Origin: Blastocatellia bacterium
Lineage (GTDB): Bacteria; Acidobacteriota; Blastocatellia; Pyrinomonadales; Pyrinomonadaceae
Assembly (NCBI GenBank): GCA_016789265.1
Contig: JAEUQK010000030.1
Span: forward strand, 1 to 64,000
DNA: 64,000 nt
Direction of reading: 5' to 3'
Below the pieces are notes generated by a model. It was given only the letters and a program-made list of their open reading frames with translations. It had not been told where the DNA came from and searched no databases. A program made the translations under genes and the position numbers. Every line of letters begins with the position of its first letter. The first letter of the stretch is position 1. Of the stretch, positions 10,286 through 18,670 are shown piece by piece.

Positions 10286-10816
10286 ATGAAATTCGAATAT
10301 ACAGGACGTCACATCGAAGTAACTCCCGCGCTAAAGGCGCATGTCGAGGAGCAATTTAAAAAGGTTGAGCATATTTTCAACGGGAAACCGGCAAAAGCAC
10401 ATGTGATCATAGAGGTTGAAAGGGGACGACATCGCTCCGAGGTTATCCTGAACTGGCGAAAAGAAACAATAACGGCCACGACCACAAATTCGGATATGTA
10501 TCTGTCGCTTTCGCAAACGATCGCAAAACTTGAGAAACAAGCATTGAAGATAAAGAAAAAGGTGATCGACAAGGCGCATAAAGCAAAACGCTCTGCCGTT
10601 GTCGCTGAACGCCGTACAGAATCAAGGGGGGATGTTCGCCGCCCGCGGATCATACCGGCGCGAAAATATGCGGTAAAGCCTGTCGCGCCTGAAGAGGCAG
10701 TAATGCTGCTCGAACAAGATTCAAAAGATTTTCTTGTTTTCCGAAACGCTGAGAACCAGAAGATCGCCGTGATCTATAAACGATCGGACGGAAACTTTGG
10801 ACTCATCCAACCATAG
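10286..10816 (+). CDS. hpf: Ribosome hibernation promoting factor, long form
   Basis: About 176 residues. I place the start at ATG 10286, which has a strong ribosome binding site (AGAGGGG, 10274-10280); an in-frame GTG at 10268 lies upstream of that site and is unlikely. The N-terminal S30AE domain (about 1-100) binds the 30S decoding region. The C-terminal domain (about 125-176, ARKYAVKPVAPEEAVM...) is the dimerisation domain of long HPF, which makes 100S ribosome dimers in stationary phase. It sits directly between rpoN and hprK. Confidence 0.93.
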   Translation: MKFEYTGRHIEVTPALKAHVEEQFKKVEHIFNGKPAKAHVIIEVERGRHRSEVILNWRKETITATTTNSDMYLSLSQTIAKLEKQALKIKKKVIDKAHKAKRSAVVAERRTESRGDVRRPRIIPARKYAVKPVAPEEAVMLLEQDSKDFLVFRNAENQKIAVIYKRSDGNFGLIQP

Positions 10817-10818
10817 GA

Positions 10819-11790
10819 ATGATCTCAATCGACGAAGGTAATCGAACCCCGGCTGTTTCGGTCCATACTTTCTTAGAGATTGCGTTTGACCAGATGCCTA
10901 TCGAATGTTTGGTCGGATCGGATTCCCTCAAGAAGCATTCGCTCGATTCGCCTCGGGTTCAAAAACTCGGTCTTGCTCTTTCAGGGTTCACGCATCGAAT
11001 ACATCCGGGTAGGATCCAGATCTATGGCAACAGCGAAGCGTATTTTTTTTCAAATCTCTCCGCGGATGAAATATCGACAGCCATAGATCGCCTTGATGCC
11101 AAGAACATAAGCTGTATCCTTGTCACAGCAAGTAATAACCCACCGGAAAGGTTTCGCGAATTTGCTCGTAAAAATAAGATCCCGCTTCTGCGAACATCGA
11201 TCGCCAGTTCCGAGGCTATAAATGCGGTCGCCAGGATCCTTGGATTTGAGCTGGCCCCGCAGCAGACTGTCCACGGCGTGTTGATAGAAGTATTCGGTAT
11301 CGGAACTATCCTTATCGGCGAATCTGGTATTGGTAAATCAGAATGTGCACTTGACCTGATCGGTAGAGGGCACCGCTTGATATCGGACGACTCTGTTGTC
11401 CTAAGGCGCATTGGTGATCGACTGATCGGGGCCGCTCCGGATATCACGCGGGACCACCTGGAAATACGAGGGTTAGGAATAATAAATGCCCGAGAACTTT
11501 TCGGGGTTTCTGCATTAGGACGGGAGACCAATGTCGCTCTGTGTATTGAGTTTGTTGGCGATAGCGAGGAATCGCATTTCGATCGTCTCGGATTTGAATC
11601 GGGTTCCTTTTCTGCTCTGGGCATTGATATCCATAAATTCGTATTTCCAGTTCGGCCCGGGCGTAATTTGGCTACGCTGTCTGAAACAGCGGTCCGAGTG
11701 TTTGTTTCAAATAGAAAGGCGGGAGGAGCGGCTCATGAGCTTATTGCCCGGCATGATAAGGCGTTGAGGGACTTGAATGGCCAAGAATAG
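10819..11790 (+). CDS. hprK: HPr kinase/phosphorylase
   Basis: 323 residues. A bifunctional enzyme that phosphorylates and dephosphorylates the regulatory Ser of HPr. The N-terminal domain (1-130) is followed by the catalytic domain with HGVLIEVFG (His152), P-loop GESGIGKS (about 167-174), LISDDSV, and the HprK signature LEIRGLGIINARELFG (about 214-229). It starts two bases after hpf and overlaps rapZ by 14 bases. In E. coli ptsN sits at this place; finding hprK together with HPr and EIIA suggests a regulatory PTS output rather than sugar uptake. Confidence 0.95.
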   Translation: MISIDEGNRTPAVSVHTFLEIAFDQMPIECLVGSDSLKKHSLDSPRVQKLGLALSGFTHRIHPGRIQIYGNSEAYFFSNLSADEISTAIDRLDAKNISCILVTASNNPPERFREFARKNKIPLLRTSIASSEAINAVARILGFELAPQQTVHGVLIEVFGIGTILIGESGIGKSECALDLIGRGHRLISDDSVVLRRIGDRLIGAAPDITRDHLEIRGLGIINARELFGVSALGRETNVALCIEFVGDSEESHFDRLGFESGSFSALGIDIHKFVFPVRPGRNLATLSETAVRVFVSNRKAGGAAHELIARHDKALRDLNGQE

Positions 11791-12670
11791 GTCCAAAAAT
11801 GCTCCGCATCATTTCTTGATCATTACCGGGCTCAGCGGCTCCGGAATGAGTTCTGCGACCAAGGCATTCGAGGATCTTGGCTACTTTTGCGTCGACAACC
11901 TCCCTCTCACAATGCTTTCAACCTTTGCCCGTCTGCTGATCCCGAACGAAGAAGAACATCCGGCGATCGAAAAGGCTGCGTTGGTCATTAATATTCGGGA
12001 ACGGCATTTTTTGTCGCAATTTCAATCTGAGCTTGCGAAACTCGAACGGAAAGATCTCAAGCCCTATATCATCTTCTTCGAAGCAACTGACGAAATACTA
12101 CATAGGCGTTTTTCTGAAACGAGGCGCCCGCATCCTTCTGTCGGCGGCAAATCGTTGGACAGATCAATAAAAGCCGAGAGAAAGGAGATGCAGGCGCTGA
12201 GAAAGCTCGCTGACCTGATCATCGACACTTCGGAGCATACCGTGCACACTCTTCGGCGTTCGTTGATGGAGACCTTCCGTACATCTAAGGACGGCGCGCC
12301 GTTTCGAGTTCAGATCGTCAGTTATGGACACAAGTTCGGAAACCCCCGCGACCTGGATCTTTTGTTTGATGTAAGACACTTGCCAAATCCGTTTTTCGAA
12401 CCGAATCTACGAGAGTTGACCGGGGAAGATAAACGAATCGTAAAATTTCTCGACAAATACCCGGAAGTAGCCGAGACAATATCAAGGTTCAGTGATCTGC
12501 TCTTGTTTTTGTTGCCATACTACAGGCGAGAAGGGAAGTCATATGTTACTGTCGGGATCGGCTGCACCGGAGGACGACACCGTTCTGTGATGGTAGCGAA
12601 TAGCCTGAAACGTGTTCTTACCCGTCACAAATACGATGTTTCGGTAAACCACAGAGATATGCAAAAATGA
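11777..12670 (+). CDS. rapZ: RapZ/YvcJ family nucleotide-binding protein with altered P-loop
   Basis: 297 residues. RapZ family proteins are small-RNA or RNase adaptors (in E. coli RapZ directs RNase E to GlmZ), often encoded beside PTS genes. The family wording is clear: FEDLGYFCVDNLPL (about 31-44), FDVRHLPNPF (about 197-206), TGEDKRIV and the GCTGGRHRSV motif (about 262-271) of the C-terminal domain. The Walker A is GLSGSGMSS (18-26): the Lys needed for nucleotide phosphate binding is Met24, encoded ATG. The rest is well conserved, so the protein looks functional in its C-terminal role. It overlaps hprK upstream and EIIA downstream (ATGA). Confidence 0.93.
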   Translation: MAKNRSKNAPHHFLIITGLSGSGMSSATKAFEDLGYFCVDNLPLTMLSTFARLLIPNEEEHPAIEKAALVINIRERHFLSQFQSELAKLERKDLKPYIIFFEATDEILHRRFSETRRPHPSVGGKSLDRSIKAERKEMQALRKLADLIIDTSEHTVHTLRRSLMETFRTSKDGAPFRVQIVSYGHKFGNPRDLDLLFDVRHLPNPFFEPNLRELTGEDKRIVKFLDKYPEVAETISRFSDLLLFLLPYYRREGKSYVTVGIGCTGGRHRSVMVANSLKRVLTRHKYDVSVNHRDMQK

Positions 12671-13101
12671 TGGTTATGGAAAGAATCGGTGGAGTGATCG
12701 TTTCACACGGCCAACTCGCAAATGAACTATTGGCGGCGGCGGAAACGGTAGTTGGTGACATTGGCCACATTATTGCGGTCTCGATCGGTTGGCACGATGA
12801 TGTGGAAATGGCAAGAGACGAAGTCGAGCGGGCTATCAGATCAGTTTCCAAAGGAACAGGGGTCATCATCTTGACCGACATGTTCGGCGGAACTCCGACC
12901 AATATTGCCGCGATGTTCCTCTCACCGGGTGACGTCGAGATCGTCACCGGTGTCAACCTCCCGATGGTGATCAAACTCGCGTCGAATACAAAGGATCTGG
13001 ATCTTATTGATCTCGCAAAAGAGATCGAGGATCAAGGGAAGACCTCCATATATAGAACGAGCGCACTTTTGGAGCCACAAAAACTAAAGAAGGATGCTTG
13101 A
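12667..13101 (+). CDS. PTS EIIA component, mannose family
   Basis: 144 residues, one EIIA-Man domain. The phospho-accepting His is in VSHGQLA (His14) and the DMFGGTPTN loop is at about 75-83. In a full PTS it passes phosphate from HPr to an EIIB. No EIIB, EIIC or EIID lies nearby, so here it is probably a regulatory acceptor, as proposed for similar hprK-rapZ-EIIA-HPr clusters. It overlaps rapZ by 4 bases (ATGA) and HPr by 8 bases, so translation is likely coupled. Confidence 0.92.
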   Translation: MMVMERIGGVIVSHGQLANELLAAAETVVGDIGHIIAVSIGWHDDVEMARDEVERAIRSVSKGTGVIILTDMFGGTPTNIAAMFLSPGDVEIVTGVNLPMVIKLASNTKDLDLIDLAKEIEDQGKTSIYRTSALLEPQKLKKDA

Positions 13102-13366
13102 GGGCAACGTTAAGGTTATCAATCGACTTGGTTTGCACGCGAGAGCTTCCGCTCAGTTGGTCAAGGCCGCGTCGAGGTTTTCATCGAAGATACAACTTAA
13201 GCGAATTGACCGCGACATCACCGCCAATGCCAAATCGATCTTGAGCGTTCTCACTCTGGCTGCCGGGATAGGAACTACCTTAGAAGTAAAGATCGATGGA
13301 GAGGACGAAGACTCGGCCTTCGAGGAGATAACTCGATTGTTCTCATCGGGGTTTGGCGAATCGTAG
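13094..13366 (+). CDS. ptsH: HPr phosphocarrier protein
   Basis: 90 residues. His15 in NRLGLHARAS is the site phosphorylated by enzyme I. Ser48 in NAKSILSVL aligns with the Ser46 target of HPr kinase, so this HPr is suited to the HprK encoded upstream. Enzyme I (ptsI), which usually follows HPr, is missing; arginase follows instead. Enzyme I may be elsewhere or the system may rely mainly on Ser phosphorylation. Confidence 0.94.
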   Translation: MLEGNVKVINRLGLHARASAQLVKAASRFSSKIQLKRIDRDITANAKSILSVLTLAAGIGTTLEVKIDGEDEDSAFEEITRLFSSGFGES

Positions 13367-13384
13367 TCTTTGGTCTTGATCCAT

Positions 13385-14326
13385 ATGAAAAGCAGACCCG
13401 AAAATATTGGAATTCTTGGTATACCGCTCGGCTTCGGTGCAGGGCAGACGGGCAGCGAACTAGGTGTCGATGCGATGCGCCTTTCCCGGGTGCGTGGAAA
13501 ACAACTTGCGGAACACCTCTCTGATCTTCAACTTTCAGTAAGGGACTATGGAAGTGTTCCGGTAATTCGCCCCTCAAGGGAAGCAGATGCGTCTGAGAAT
13601 CCGAAGTATTTAGATGAGATGGTCGCTTCGAGCCGGAATATTCTCGATTCTGTACTGACTTTATTGAGAGAGGGCTCATTTCCGGTGATACTGGGCGGAG
13701 ACCATTCAATTGCTATAGGGACATTTTCCGCGCTTTCGTCATTTTATCGCTCCAAAGGCGAGGAGATCGGGTTGATCTGGTTTGATGCACATGCCGATAT
13801 CAATACACCTGAGAGCTCCAGTTCCGGGAACGTCCATGGAATGCCTTTAGCAGTTTTGCTCGGTGAGGGAAGAGATGAGTTGACAGGCCTTGGAGGCTTT
13901 TCACCAAAACTCAACAAAGATCATTTTGCACATGTTGGGGCCAGAGACCTAGATCAAGGAGAAAAAGATCGAATAAACTCGCTTTGTCTGCGGGACCAAT
14001 TTTTTACGATGAGCGACATCGACAAAAGAGGAATGCTCTCCTGCGTCGAAGAAGCGATTTCGATAGCGTCAAAGGCTCCGGGAGGCTTTGCGGTCACGTT
14101 TGATGTAGATATGATCGATCCTCGGTTCGCTCCCGGTTCCGGGACGCTCGTCAGAGGTGGAACAACATATCGTGAAGCTCACCTTGCACTCGAAGTCATC
14201 GCCGAACATGGCGGAATGGTCTCGTTTGAAATCGTCGAGGTGAATCCACTTCTGGACCAGAGCAACATAACCGTAGAACTCGCTGTTGAGTTGATCCTCT
14301 CGGCCCTTGGTAAAACCATTCTTTAG
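13385..14326 (+). CDS. rocF: Arginase-family ureohydrolase, probably arginase
   Basis: About 313 residues from ATG 13385; a TTG at 13370, three bases after the HPr stop, is an in-frame alternative and neither has a good ribosome binding site. The two-manganese site motifs are present: GGDHSIAIG (about 105-113), DAHADINTP (about 134-142), NVHGMPLA (about 148-155) and FDVDMIDP (about 241-248). The Asn/Ser-rich loop after DINTPESSSSGN and the HGMP motif fit arginase (arginine to ornithine and urea) better than agmatinase or formiminoglutamase. It is the last gene of the hpf-hprK-rapZ-PTS string by spacing. Confidence 0.88.
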   Translation: MKSRPENIGILGIPLGFGAGQTGSELGVDAMRLSRVRGKQLAEHLSDLQLSVRDYGSVPVIRPSREADASENPKYLDEMVASSRNILDSVLTLLREGSFPVILGGDHSIAIGTFSALSSFYRSKGEEIGLIWFDAHADINTPESSSSGNVHGMPLAVLLGEGRDELTGLGGFSPKLNKDHFAHVGARDLDQGEKDRINSLCLRDQFFTMSDIDKRGMLSCVEEAISIASKAPGGFAVTFDVDMIDPRFAPGSGTLVRGGTTYREAHLALEVIAEHGGMVSFEIVEVNPLLDQSNITVELAVELILSALGKTIL

Positions 14327-14400
14327 ACTGCTAGTTACTAGGTCTCGTTCTGACCAGTAATTTCCTGGATTTCAATACTTTTTTCCGAGCCAACAAATTT

Positions 14401-15522
14401 ATGAGAAAAACGATCGGGGTTATTTTTGGAGGGAGATCGGGGGAACATGAAATATCGGTCCGATCAGCAAATACAGTGATTCGGGACATGGACCGGAGCA
14501 AATACCGCATTATTCCGATCGCGATCGGACAAGACGGAACGTGGCTTAAACCAGCAACTTCATTGGGATTACTGTCCCCTGAGTGCGTGGCACTCGTTGA
14601 GCCTGACATTACGGGTATTGATCCTCGAGACATTATCTTCATTTCAAACCCAAAGGTCCGAGACCTCAGGGATGACAAGATCGGTTCGCCGATCGAGATT
14701 GACGTATTATTTCCTATACTTCATGGGACGAATGGGGAGGACGGGACCATCCAAGGGCTTATGGAGATCGAAGGGGTAGCATACGTTGGCTGCGGCGTAC
14801 TTGCATCTTCTTGTGGAATGGATAAGTTGGTGATGAAATCACTCTTCAAGGAAGCCGGCCTGCCTATCTGCAAACACGTAAGTTTCTTGCGAAGCGAATG
14901 GGAACACGATCCCGACATAGTTAGAAGATCGGTCAATGATTCGATCGGTTTTCCGTGTTTCGTCAAGCCGGCGAATCTAGGTTCGTCGGTCGGTATTTCG
15001 CGGGCTGAAAATGATGAAGAACTGACTACTGCTATTAATGTCGCAGCAATGTACGACCGACGCATAATTGCGGAGGAGGCTCTTAAAATGAGGGAGATCG
15101 AATGTGCGATAATCGGAAATGATCATCCCCAGGCGAGTCTTCCCGGCGAATACATCATTCGCGATCGATCTAAAGTATTTCTTGACTATACTGAGAAATA
15201 TGCAGGAACAGGGAACAATGAATTCGTTGTCCCTGCTCCGGTCTCCGAACAGCTTTCCGATCGGATCCGGCAGATGGCCATCGCAGCGTTTAAGGCGATC
15301 GATGGGTCCGGATTGGCTCGCGTAGATTTCTTCTTAAGAACAGATAACGGTGCATTGCTCGTTAACGAAATAAATACGATGCCAGGGTTAACGGACGCAT
15401 CCGGCTTTCCCAAAATGTGGGCCGCAAGCGGAAAGTCAATGAGTTTGGTCATTGATGAGCTGATCGACCTTGCGATCGAGCGGAATCAAGATAAACAAAG
15501 AAATATGACTTCGCTAGTGTGA
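14401..15522 (+). CDS. ddl: D-alanine--D-alanine ligase
   Basis: 373 residues, ATP-grasp enzyme making the D-Ala-D-Ala dipeptide for peptidoglycan. Motifs: GGRSGEHEISVRSA (about 11-24), LHGTNGEDGTIQG (about 109-121), ATP-grasp loop KPANLGSSVGISRA (about 191-204), and metal-binding NEINTMPGLT (about 323-332). The active-site loop EKYAGTGN... fits the Ddl rather than the VanA group, though I did not resolve the Lac/Ala selectivity residue. It lies 74 bases after arginase and converges on the VWA gene. Confidence 0.95.
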   Translation: MRKTIGVIFGGRSGEHEISVRSANTVIRDMDRSKYRIIPIAIGQDGTWLKPATSLGLLSPECVALVEPDITGIDPRDIIFISNPKVRDLRDDKIGSPIEIDVLFPILHGTNGEDGTIQGLMEIEGVAYVGCGVLASSCGMDKLVMKSLFKEAGLPICKHVSFLRSEWEHDPDIVRRSVNDSIGFPCFVKPANLGSSVGISRAENDEELTTAINVAAMYDRRIIAEEALKMREIECAIIGNDHPQASLPGEYIIRDRSKVFLDYTEKYAGTGNNEFVVPAPVSEQLSDRIRQMAIAAFKAIDGSGLARVDFFLRTDNGALLVNEINTMPGLTDASGFPKMWAASGKSMSLVIDELIDLAIERNQDKQRNMTSLV

Positions 15523-15536
15523 GCGGCTGACTGAGG

Positions 15537-16448
15537 TCAATTCTTCGACTTTTCGGCTGTATATCCCTTTCGGGTTCTTATTTGCAGGTTTGGCCGACTG
15601 ACGCGGAGTTCGATAGCCCGCCATTTACCGTCCTTTTGAGAATTGGTGGGTGAATAACCCAAAGTGTATTGGCTGCCGAGCTCATCGACGATAGATTCAA
15701 ACGCCGCACGCAGCGCAGCTCCACCGGGTGTCGCCACAAACGTTCCTCCGCTCTTCTCCGCAAGATTCTTTAGGGGAGCCTGATTCTGAGAACGTTTAGA
15801 ATCTCCTATTGGTGACATATCAACGGTGTATATCACTACGTCAGCCGAAAGTGCCGCTTTCAGGGCCTTTTCGCTCGAGCGGCCACTCAACGTATCCTGT
15901 CCATCGGAAAGCACTATAAGCGCGCGCCGTTTTTCGGGACGCTTAGACAAAGCGGTGGAGGCTTCGTAGATAGCGTCATTCAGTTTCGTCATTCCATTCG
16001 CTTTTAGATCGAAGATCTTTTGTTCGATGTCACGGCTGTTCGAAAATTCCTGAACAAGAGTGACTTTAGAATCAAAAGAATAAATAGCAACGTTATCTAA
16101 TTCTCTGAGACCATCCAAGAATCTGATAGCCGCCGCCCTGGCCATGCTCACGCGTTCTTCCATGCTCCCCGAGGTGTCTAGCAGGATGGCCGCTGCAAAC
16201 GGTGTTTCTTCCGCGGAAAACAGTTCGATCTTTTGTTCAACCCCGTCCTCAAAAACTTTGAACTGCTCACGTCTTATTCCGGAAACGGCACGTCCCGCCG
16301 AATCTTTGATCGTTGCATTCAATACAACGATCGAGGAATCGATCTTTAGTTCGTCTTTGTCCTCCTGCGCAGCCGACTGATGCCATAGTAGACAGAGGAC
16401 CACTGCGGCAAAAGCCATCGTGGCGTTTTTACGTCGTTGCTGTAGCAA
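15537..16448 (-). CDS. Secreted VWA-domain protein (acidobacterial VWFA-related type)
   Basis: 303 residues with an N-terminal signal peptide (hydrophobic about 10-25, cleavage near SAA-QE). A short region resembling the acidobacterial VWFA-related domain (residues 35-80, GIRREQFKVFEDGVEQKIELF) leads into a VWA domain. MIDAS residues are present: DTSGS (91-95), the Thr in NGMTKLNDA and LSDGQD (Asp). It is exported, probably a periplasmic metal-dependent adhesion or assembly protein. Such proteins are very common in Acidobacteriota but poorly characterised. First gene downstream of the two secreted proteins that follow on the same strand. Confidence 0.85.
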   Translation of the reverse strand: MLQQRRKNATMAFAAVVLCLLWHQSAAQEDKDELKIDSSIVVLNATIKDSAGRAVSGIRREQFKVFEDGVEQKIELFSAEETPFAAAILLDTSGSMEERVSMARAAAIRFLDGLRELDNVAIYSFDSKVTLVQEFSNSRDIEQKIFDLKANGMTKLNDAIYEASTALSKRPEKRRALIVLSDGQDTLSGRSSEKALKAALSADVVIYTVDMSPIGDSKRSQNQAPLKNLAEKSGGTFVATPGGAALRAAFESIVDELGSQYTLGYSPTNSQKDGKWRAIELRVSRPNLQIRTRKGYTAEKSKN

Positions 16449-16482
16449 GTTAATAGTCAGATAAGCGGGTTGGGTTCTGCAG

Positions 16483-17028
16483 CTATTGCTTCAGCCGTAG
16501 AAATTTTATGACTCTGATAACGGCGTTCGAACTCTGAATAGCAACTGCCGAAATACTGAATCTCGTTGTTTTTCTTATTTCGTCGACAAGTTTAACCGTA
16601 GTTGATCGCAAAACTCTGAACGCAGACTTAAGGTCGACGGGCTTTTCGTCATCGTCGTCAGACTCTTCGACCGATTGGTCATCATCTCCGCCGAGTTCGC
16701 CGCGGATCTTCTTGACTACCTTTTCCAGTTCGGCGAGTTTTTTTACGTCATTCGGCGTAACTACCGGATTTTCCTCAAAGGCGGAATCAAGTTCTTCTGA
16801 AAGTGCCAGTGCGGTCTCAGCTCTCTTAAGGAGTTCTTCATGTTCCTTTTTGTCACGTTCCGCTTGTTGTTTTGCGAGCATGTCGCGAACTTGCTTTGAG
16901 TCCTCGATCCGTTTTCCATCGCGATCGGGAAATGGAAAACCGGGATCCGTATTTTGAGCCTTTGCGACACTTGTACATAAGGCGACGCATGAGATCAAAA
17001 CAAATGAAAGGGGAGCGAACCGCAACAT
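16483..17028 (-). CDS. Secreted protein of unknown function with charged coiled coil
   Basis: 181 residues. A signal peptide (about 1-24, cleavage near AKA-QN) is followed by a highly charged helical stretch (about 40-105) with heptad-like Lys/Glu spacing, an acidic cluster (DDDQSVEESDDDDEKP, about 116-131) and a C-terminal amphipathic helical region. No known domain recognised. It lies 13 bases after the 209-residue secreted protein, so they are likely co-expressed in the periplasm or envelope. Confidence 0.7.
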   Translation of the reverse strand: MLRFAPLSFVLISCVALCTSVAKAQNTDPGFPFPDRDGKRIEDSKQVRDMLAKQQAERDKKEHEELLKRAETALALSEELDSAFEENPVVTPNDVKKLAELEKVVKKIRGELGGDDDQSVEESDDDDEKPVDLKSAFRVLRSTTVKLVDEIRKTTRFSISAVAIQSSNAVIRVIKFLRLKQ

Positions 17029-17041
17029 CTTTACCGAGCCT

Positions 17042-17671
17042 CTAATTATTTATGGTCTGATCCGGATCGAGCGACTTACCGGTTACCGCCTCAACTATCA
17101 ATTTTAGGATCTCGTCTTCGGCCAAACCCGAACTTTGAAGCGTCGTCCATTCCGAACCCAGTCCGGTCCCGGACCGACCTTCCACCTTTGCATTTACAGT
17201 CACATTATTCTGAACTCCGTCGATCGACTGAACTTCGATAACTAAGGTGTAGCGTGCCCTCGACCACGCGGTGTCAGAGGTTTGAAGTATCGCGTATCGA
17301 AGCAGTTCGCTTTGTGCTAATACCGGTCCTTTCGCGAACTGGAAAGGCTGGGTGACTATAATTCCATCGGAAAATCTTGAAGACGCTTCATCGACAACAA
17401 ATTTGCTGTCTCTCAGAACCTGTTTGATCGTTTCGACCAGAACATCGCGCCGAGATGCCAGCCTGTAAGGGTTAGCAAGCCTTTCCCGGACCTGAGTCTT
17501 ACCTTTTCCCCAATCAAACGACCGGGTAGCATCGCTCTCCCGAGAAGTTGTCTTATTCGTTGTTTCCTTGATCTTTTGTGTCTGGGTGTCGATACCTTTT
17601 TGGGCCGCCCCAACGGAGTCCAAGGCAAAGAGGACCCCAATAGACAAAACGACGGACGTTAGTTTGGACAT
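17042..17671 (-). CDS. Secreted protein of unknown function
   Basis: 209 residues. Signal peptide (about 1-23, cleavage near GAA-QK), then a Thr/Lys-rich linker and a folded domain (about 75-200) starting near LVETIKQVLRDSKFVVDEASSRFSDG-type sequence and ending in ...GKSLDPDQTINN. The pattern of predicted outer-membrane lipoprotein-like or DUF-type assembly proteins (Val/Asp strands, ...IVTQPFQFAKG...) is visible but I cannot name a family. First gene of the block 17671 to 15537; an inverted repeat lies just upstream. Confidence 0.65.
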   Translation of the reverse strand: MSKLTSVVLSIGVLFALDSVGAAQKGIDTQTQKIKETTNKTTSRESDATRSFDWGKGKTQVRERLANPYRLASRRDVLVETIKQVLRDSKFVVDEASSRFSDGIIVTQPFQFAKGPVLAQSELLRYAILQTSDTAWSRARYTLVIEVQSIDGVQNNVTVNAKVEGRSGTGLGSEWTTLQSSGLAEDEILKLIVEAVTGKSLDPDQTINN

Positions 17672-17683
17672 AAAGTAACCCTA

Positions 17684-17708
17684 ATTAGAAATATAGCTGA
17701 TTTCTAAT
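17684..17708. repeat. Inverted repeat upstream of secreted-protein operon
   Basis: ATTAGAAA (17684-17691) and TTTCTAAT (17701-17708) form a perfect 8-base inverted repeat around a 9-base centre, 13 bases before the reverse-strand start at 17671. A further related ATTAG/AGAAAATTAG sequence follows at 17715-17724. It may be an operator or an mRNA leader hairpin; there is no T-run typical of a terminator. Confidence 0.4.
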
Positions 17709-17759
17709 CGAATCAGAAAATTAGATGTGACTGGCTTCGAATTGGTTGTAGATAAGGAC

Positions 17760-18533
17760 CTATTCCGTTTTACGGCCCTCAGACTGATTTTCGAGGAAAA
17801 TAAGATGCTTCATCAACGTATTATGGGCTGCAAAATAGGCGATAAGCAGCCCATTGCGACCATCGAGAACACCGGCCTTAAGGACATACGATCTTATGAA
17901 TGTCCCGAGCGCTGACATAAAGGCATTAAGAAAGCTTGTACGCTTATGATCGGTCAACATCTGTTTTGCCCCAAGCGGTGCATATCGCTCAGCGATCGAT
18001 CGATTGTGCTGCTCAATGCTATCAACGGTGTAATGGAGGAGGTGACCTGAAAGCTCTCCAAGGGTAGCACCTTTTTGAAGCTTAAACGACTCGTGAATTA
18101 CCCGCGGGGTCCATTCGCCGGCCCGCCTGTCAAAGAATCGAAGCTGGCGGTCCGGATACCATCCGCCGTATCGTATTTTTTGACCCCGGTAGAATGTTTG
18201 TCTGGGAACGGAATATCCATCTTTTAAGTCACCGGCTCCGGTTAGAGACAAGATCTCGTCTTTAAGCTCCGTCGTTACACGTTCATCCGCGTCCAGGCTT
18301 ATGATCCGATCGTTCTCCGCATTTTGCATGGCAAACTGCTTCTGCTCGGCAAAACCGATCCACGGATGATATATAACACGTGCTCCCAGCGACTCAGCGA
18401 TCTCTCTGGTATCGTCCGTACTTCCGGAGTCAACCACCAGGATCTCATCCGCCCAATCTACGGAACGGATCGCTTCGCCAATGTTCCGAGACTCGTTATA
18501 GGAAATTATGACCGCTGATATCTTCACGAACAA
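17760..18533 (-). CDS. Family 2 glycosyltransferase, LPS core type
   Basis: 257 residues. GT-A fold with SAVIISYNE (about 6-14), VVDSGSTDDT (about 33-42), and the DADERV metal-binding motif (about 80-85), followed by a FYRGQKIRYGGWYPD block typical of the WaaE/KdtX-like lipopolysaccharide core glycosyltransferases. The C-terminal half has hydrophobic helices (about 205-245), suggesting inner-membrane association. The sugar and acceptor cannot be defined. It is encoded after tolC with a terminator between, so it likely has its own promoter. Confidence 0.85.
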   Translation of the reverse strand: MFVKISAVIISYNESRNIGEAIRSVDWADEILVVDSGSTDDTREIAESLGARVIYHPWIGFAEQKQFAMQNAENDRIISLDADERVTTELKDEILSLTGAGDLKDGYSVPRQTFYRGQKIRYGGWYPDRQLRFFDRRAGEWTPRVIHESFKLQKGATLGELSGHLLHYTVDSIEQHNRSIAERYAPLGAKQMLTDHKRTSFLNAFMSALGTFIRSYVLKAGVLDGRNGLLIAYFAAHNTLMKHLIFLENQSEGRKTE

Positions 18534-18601
18534 AATTTTCGCAGAGAAACTTGTTTTACGAAAGTTCCGGAATGGCTCGCATGATCCCTTCGGCCGTTAG
18601 C

Positions 18602-18629
18602 AATAAAAAAGAGGCCGAACGGCCTCTTT
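18602..18629 (-). terminator. Rho-independent terminator after the TolC-like gene
   Basis: Read on the reverse strand: AAAGAGGCC, loop GTTC, GGCCTCTTT, continuing into a run of T (TTTTTTATTG). A perfect 9-base-pair stem, 42 bases downstream of the TolC-like stop. Confidence 0.85.
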
Positions 18630-18670
18630 AACTTCACAAGATCGAATGATCTAAACATCTATAACTGATG

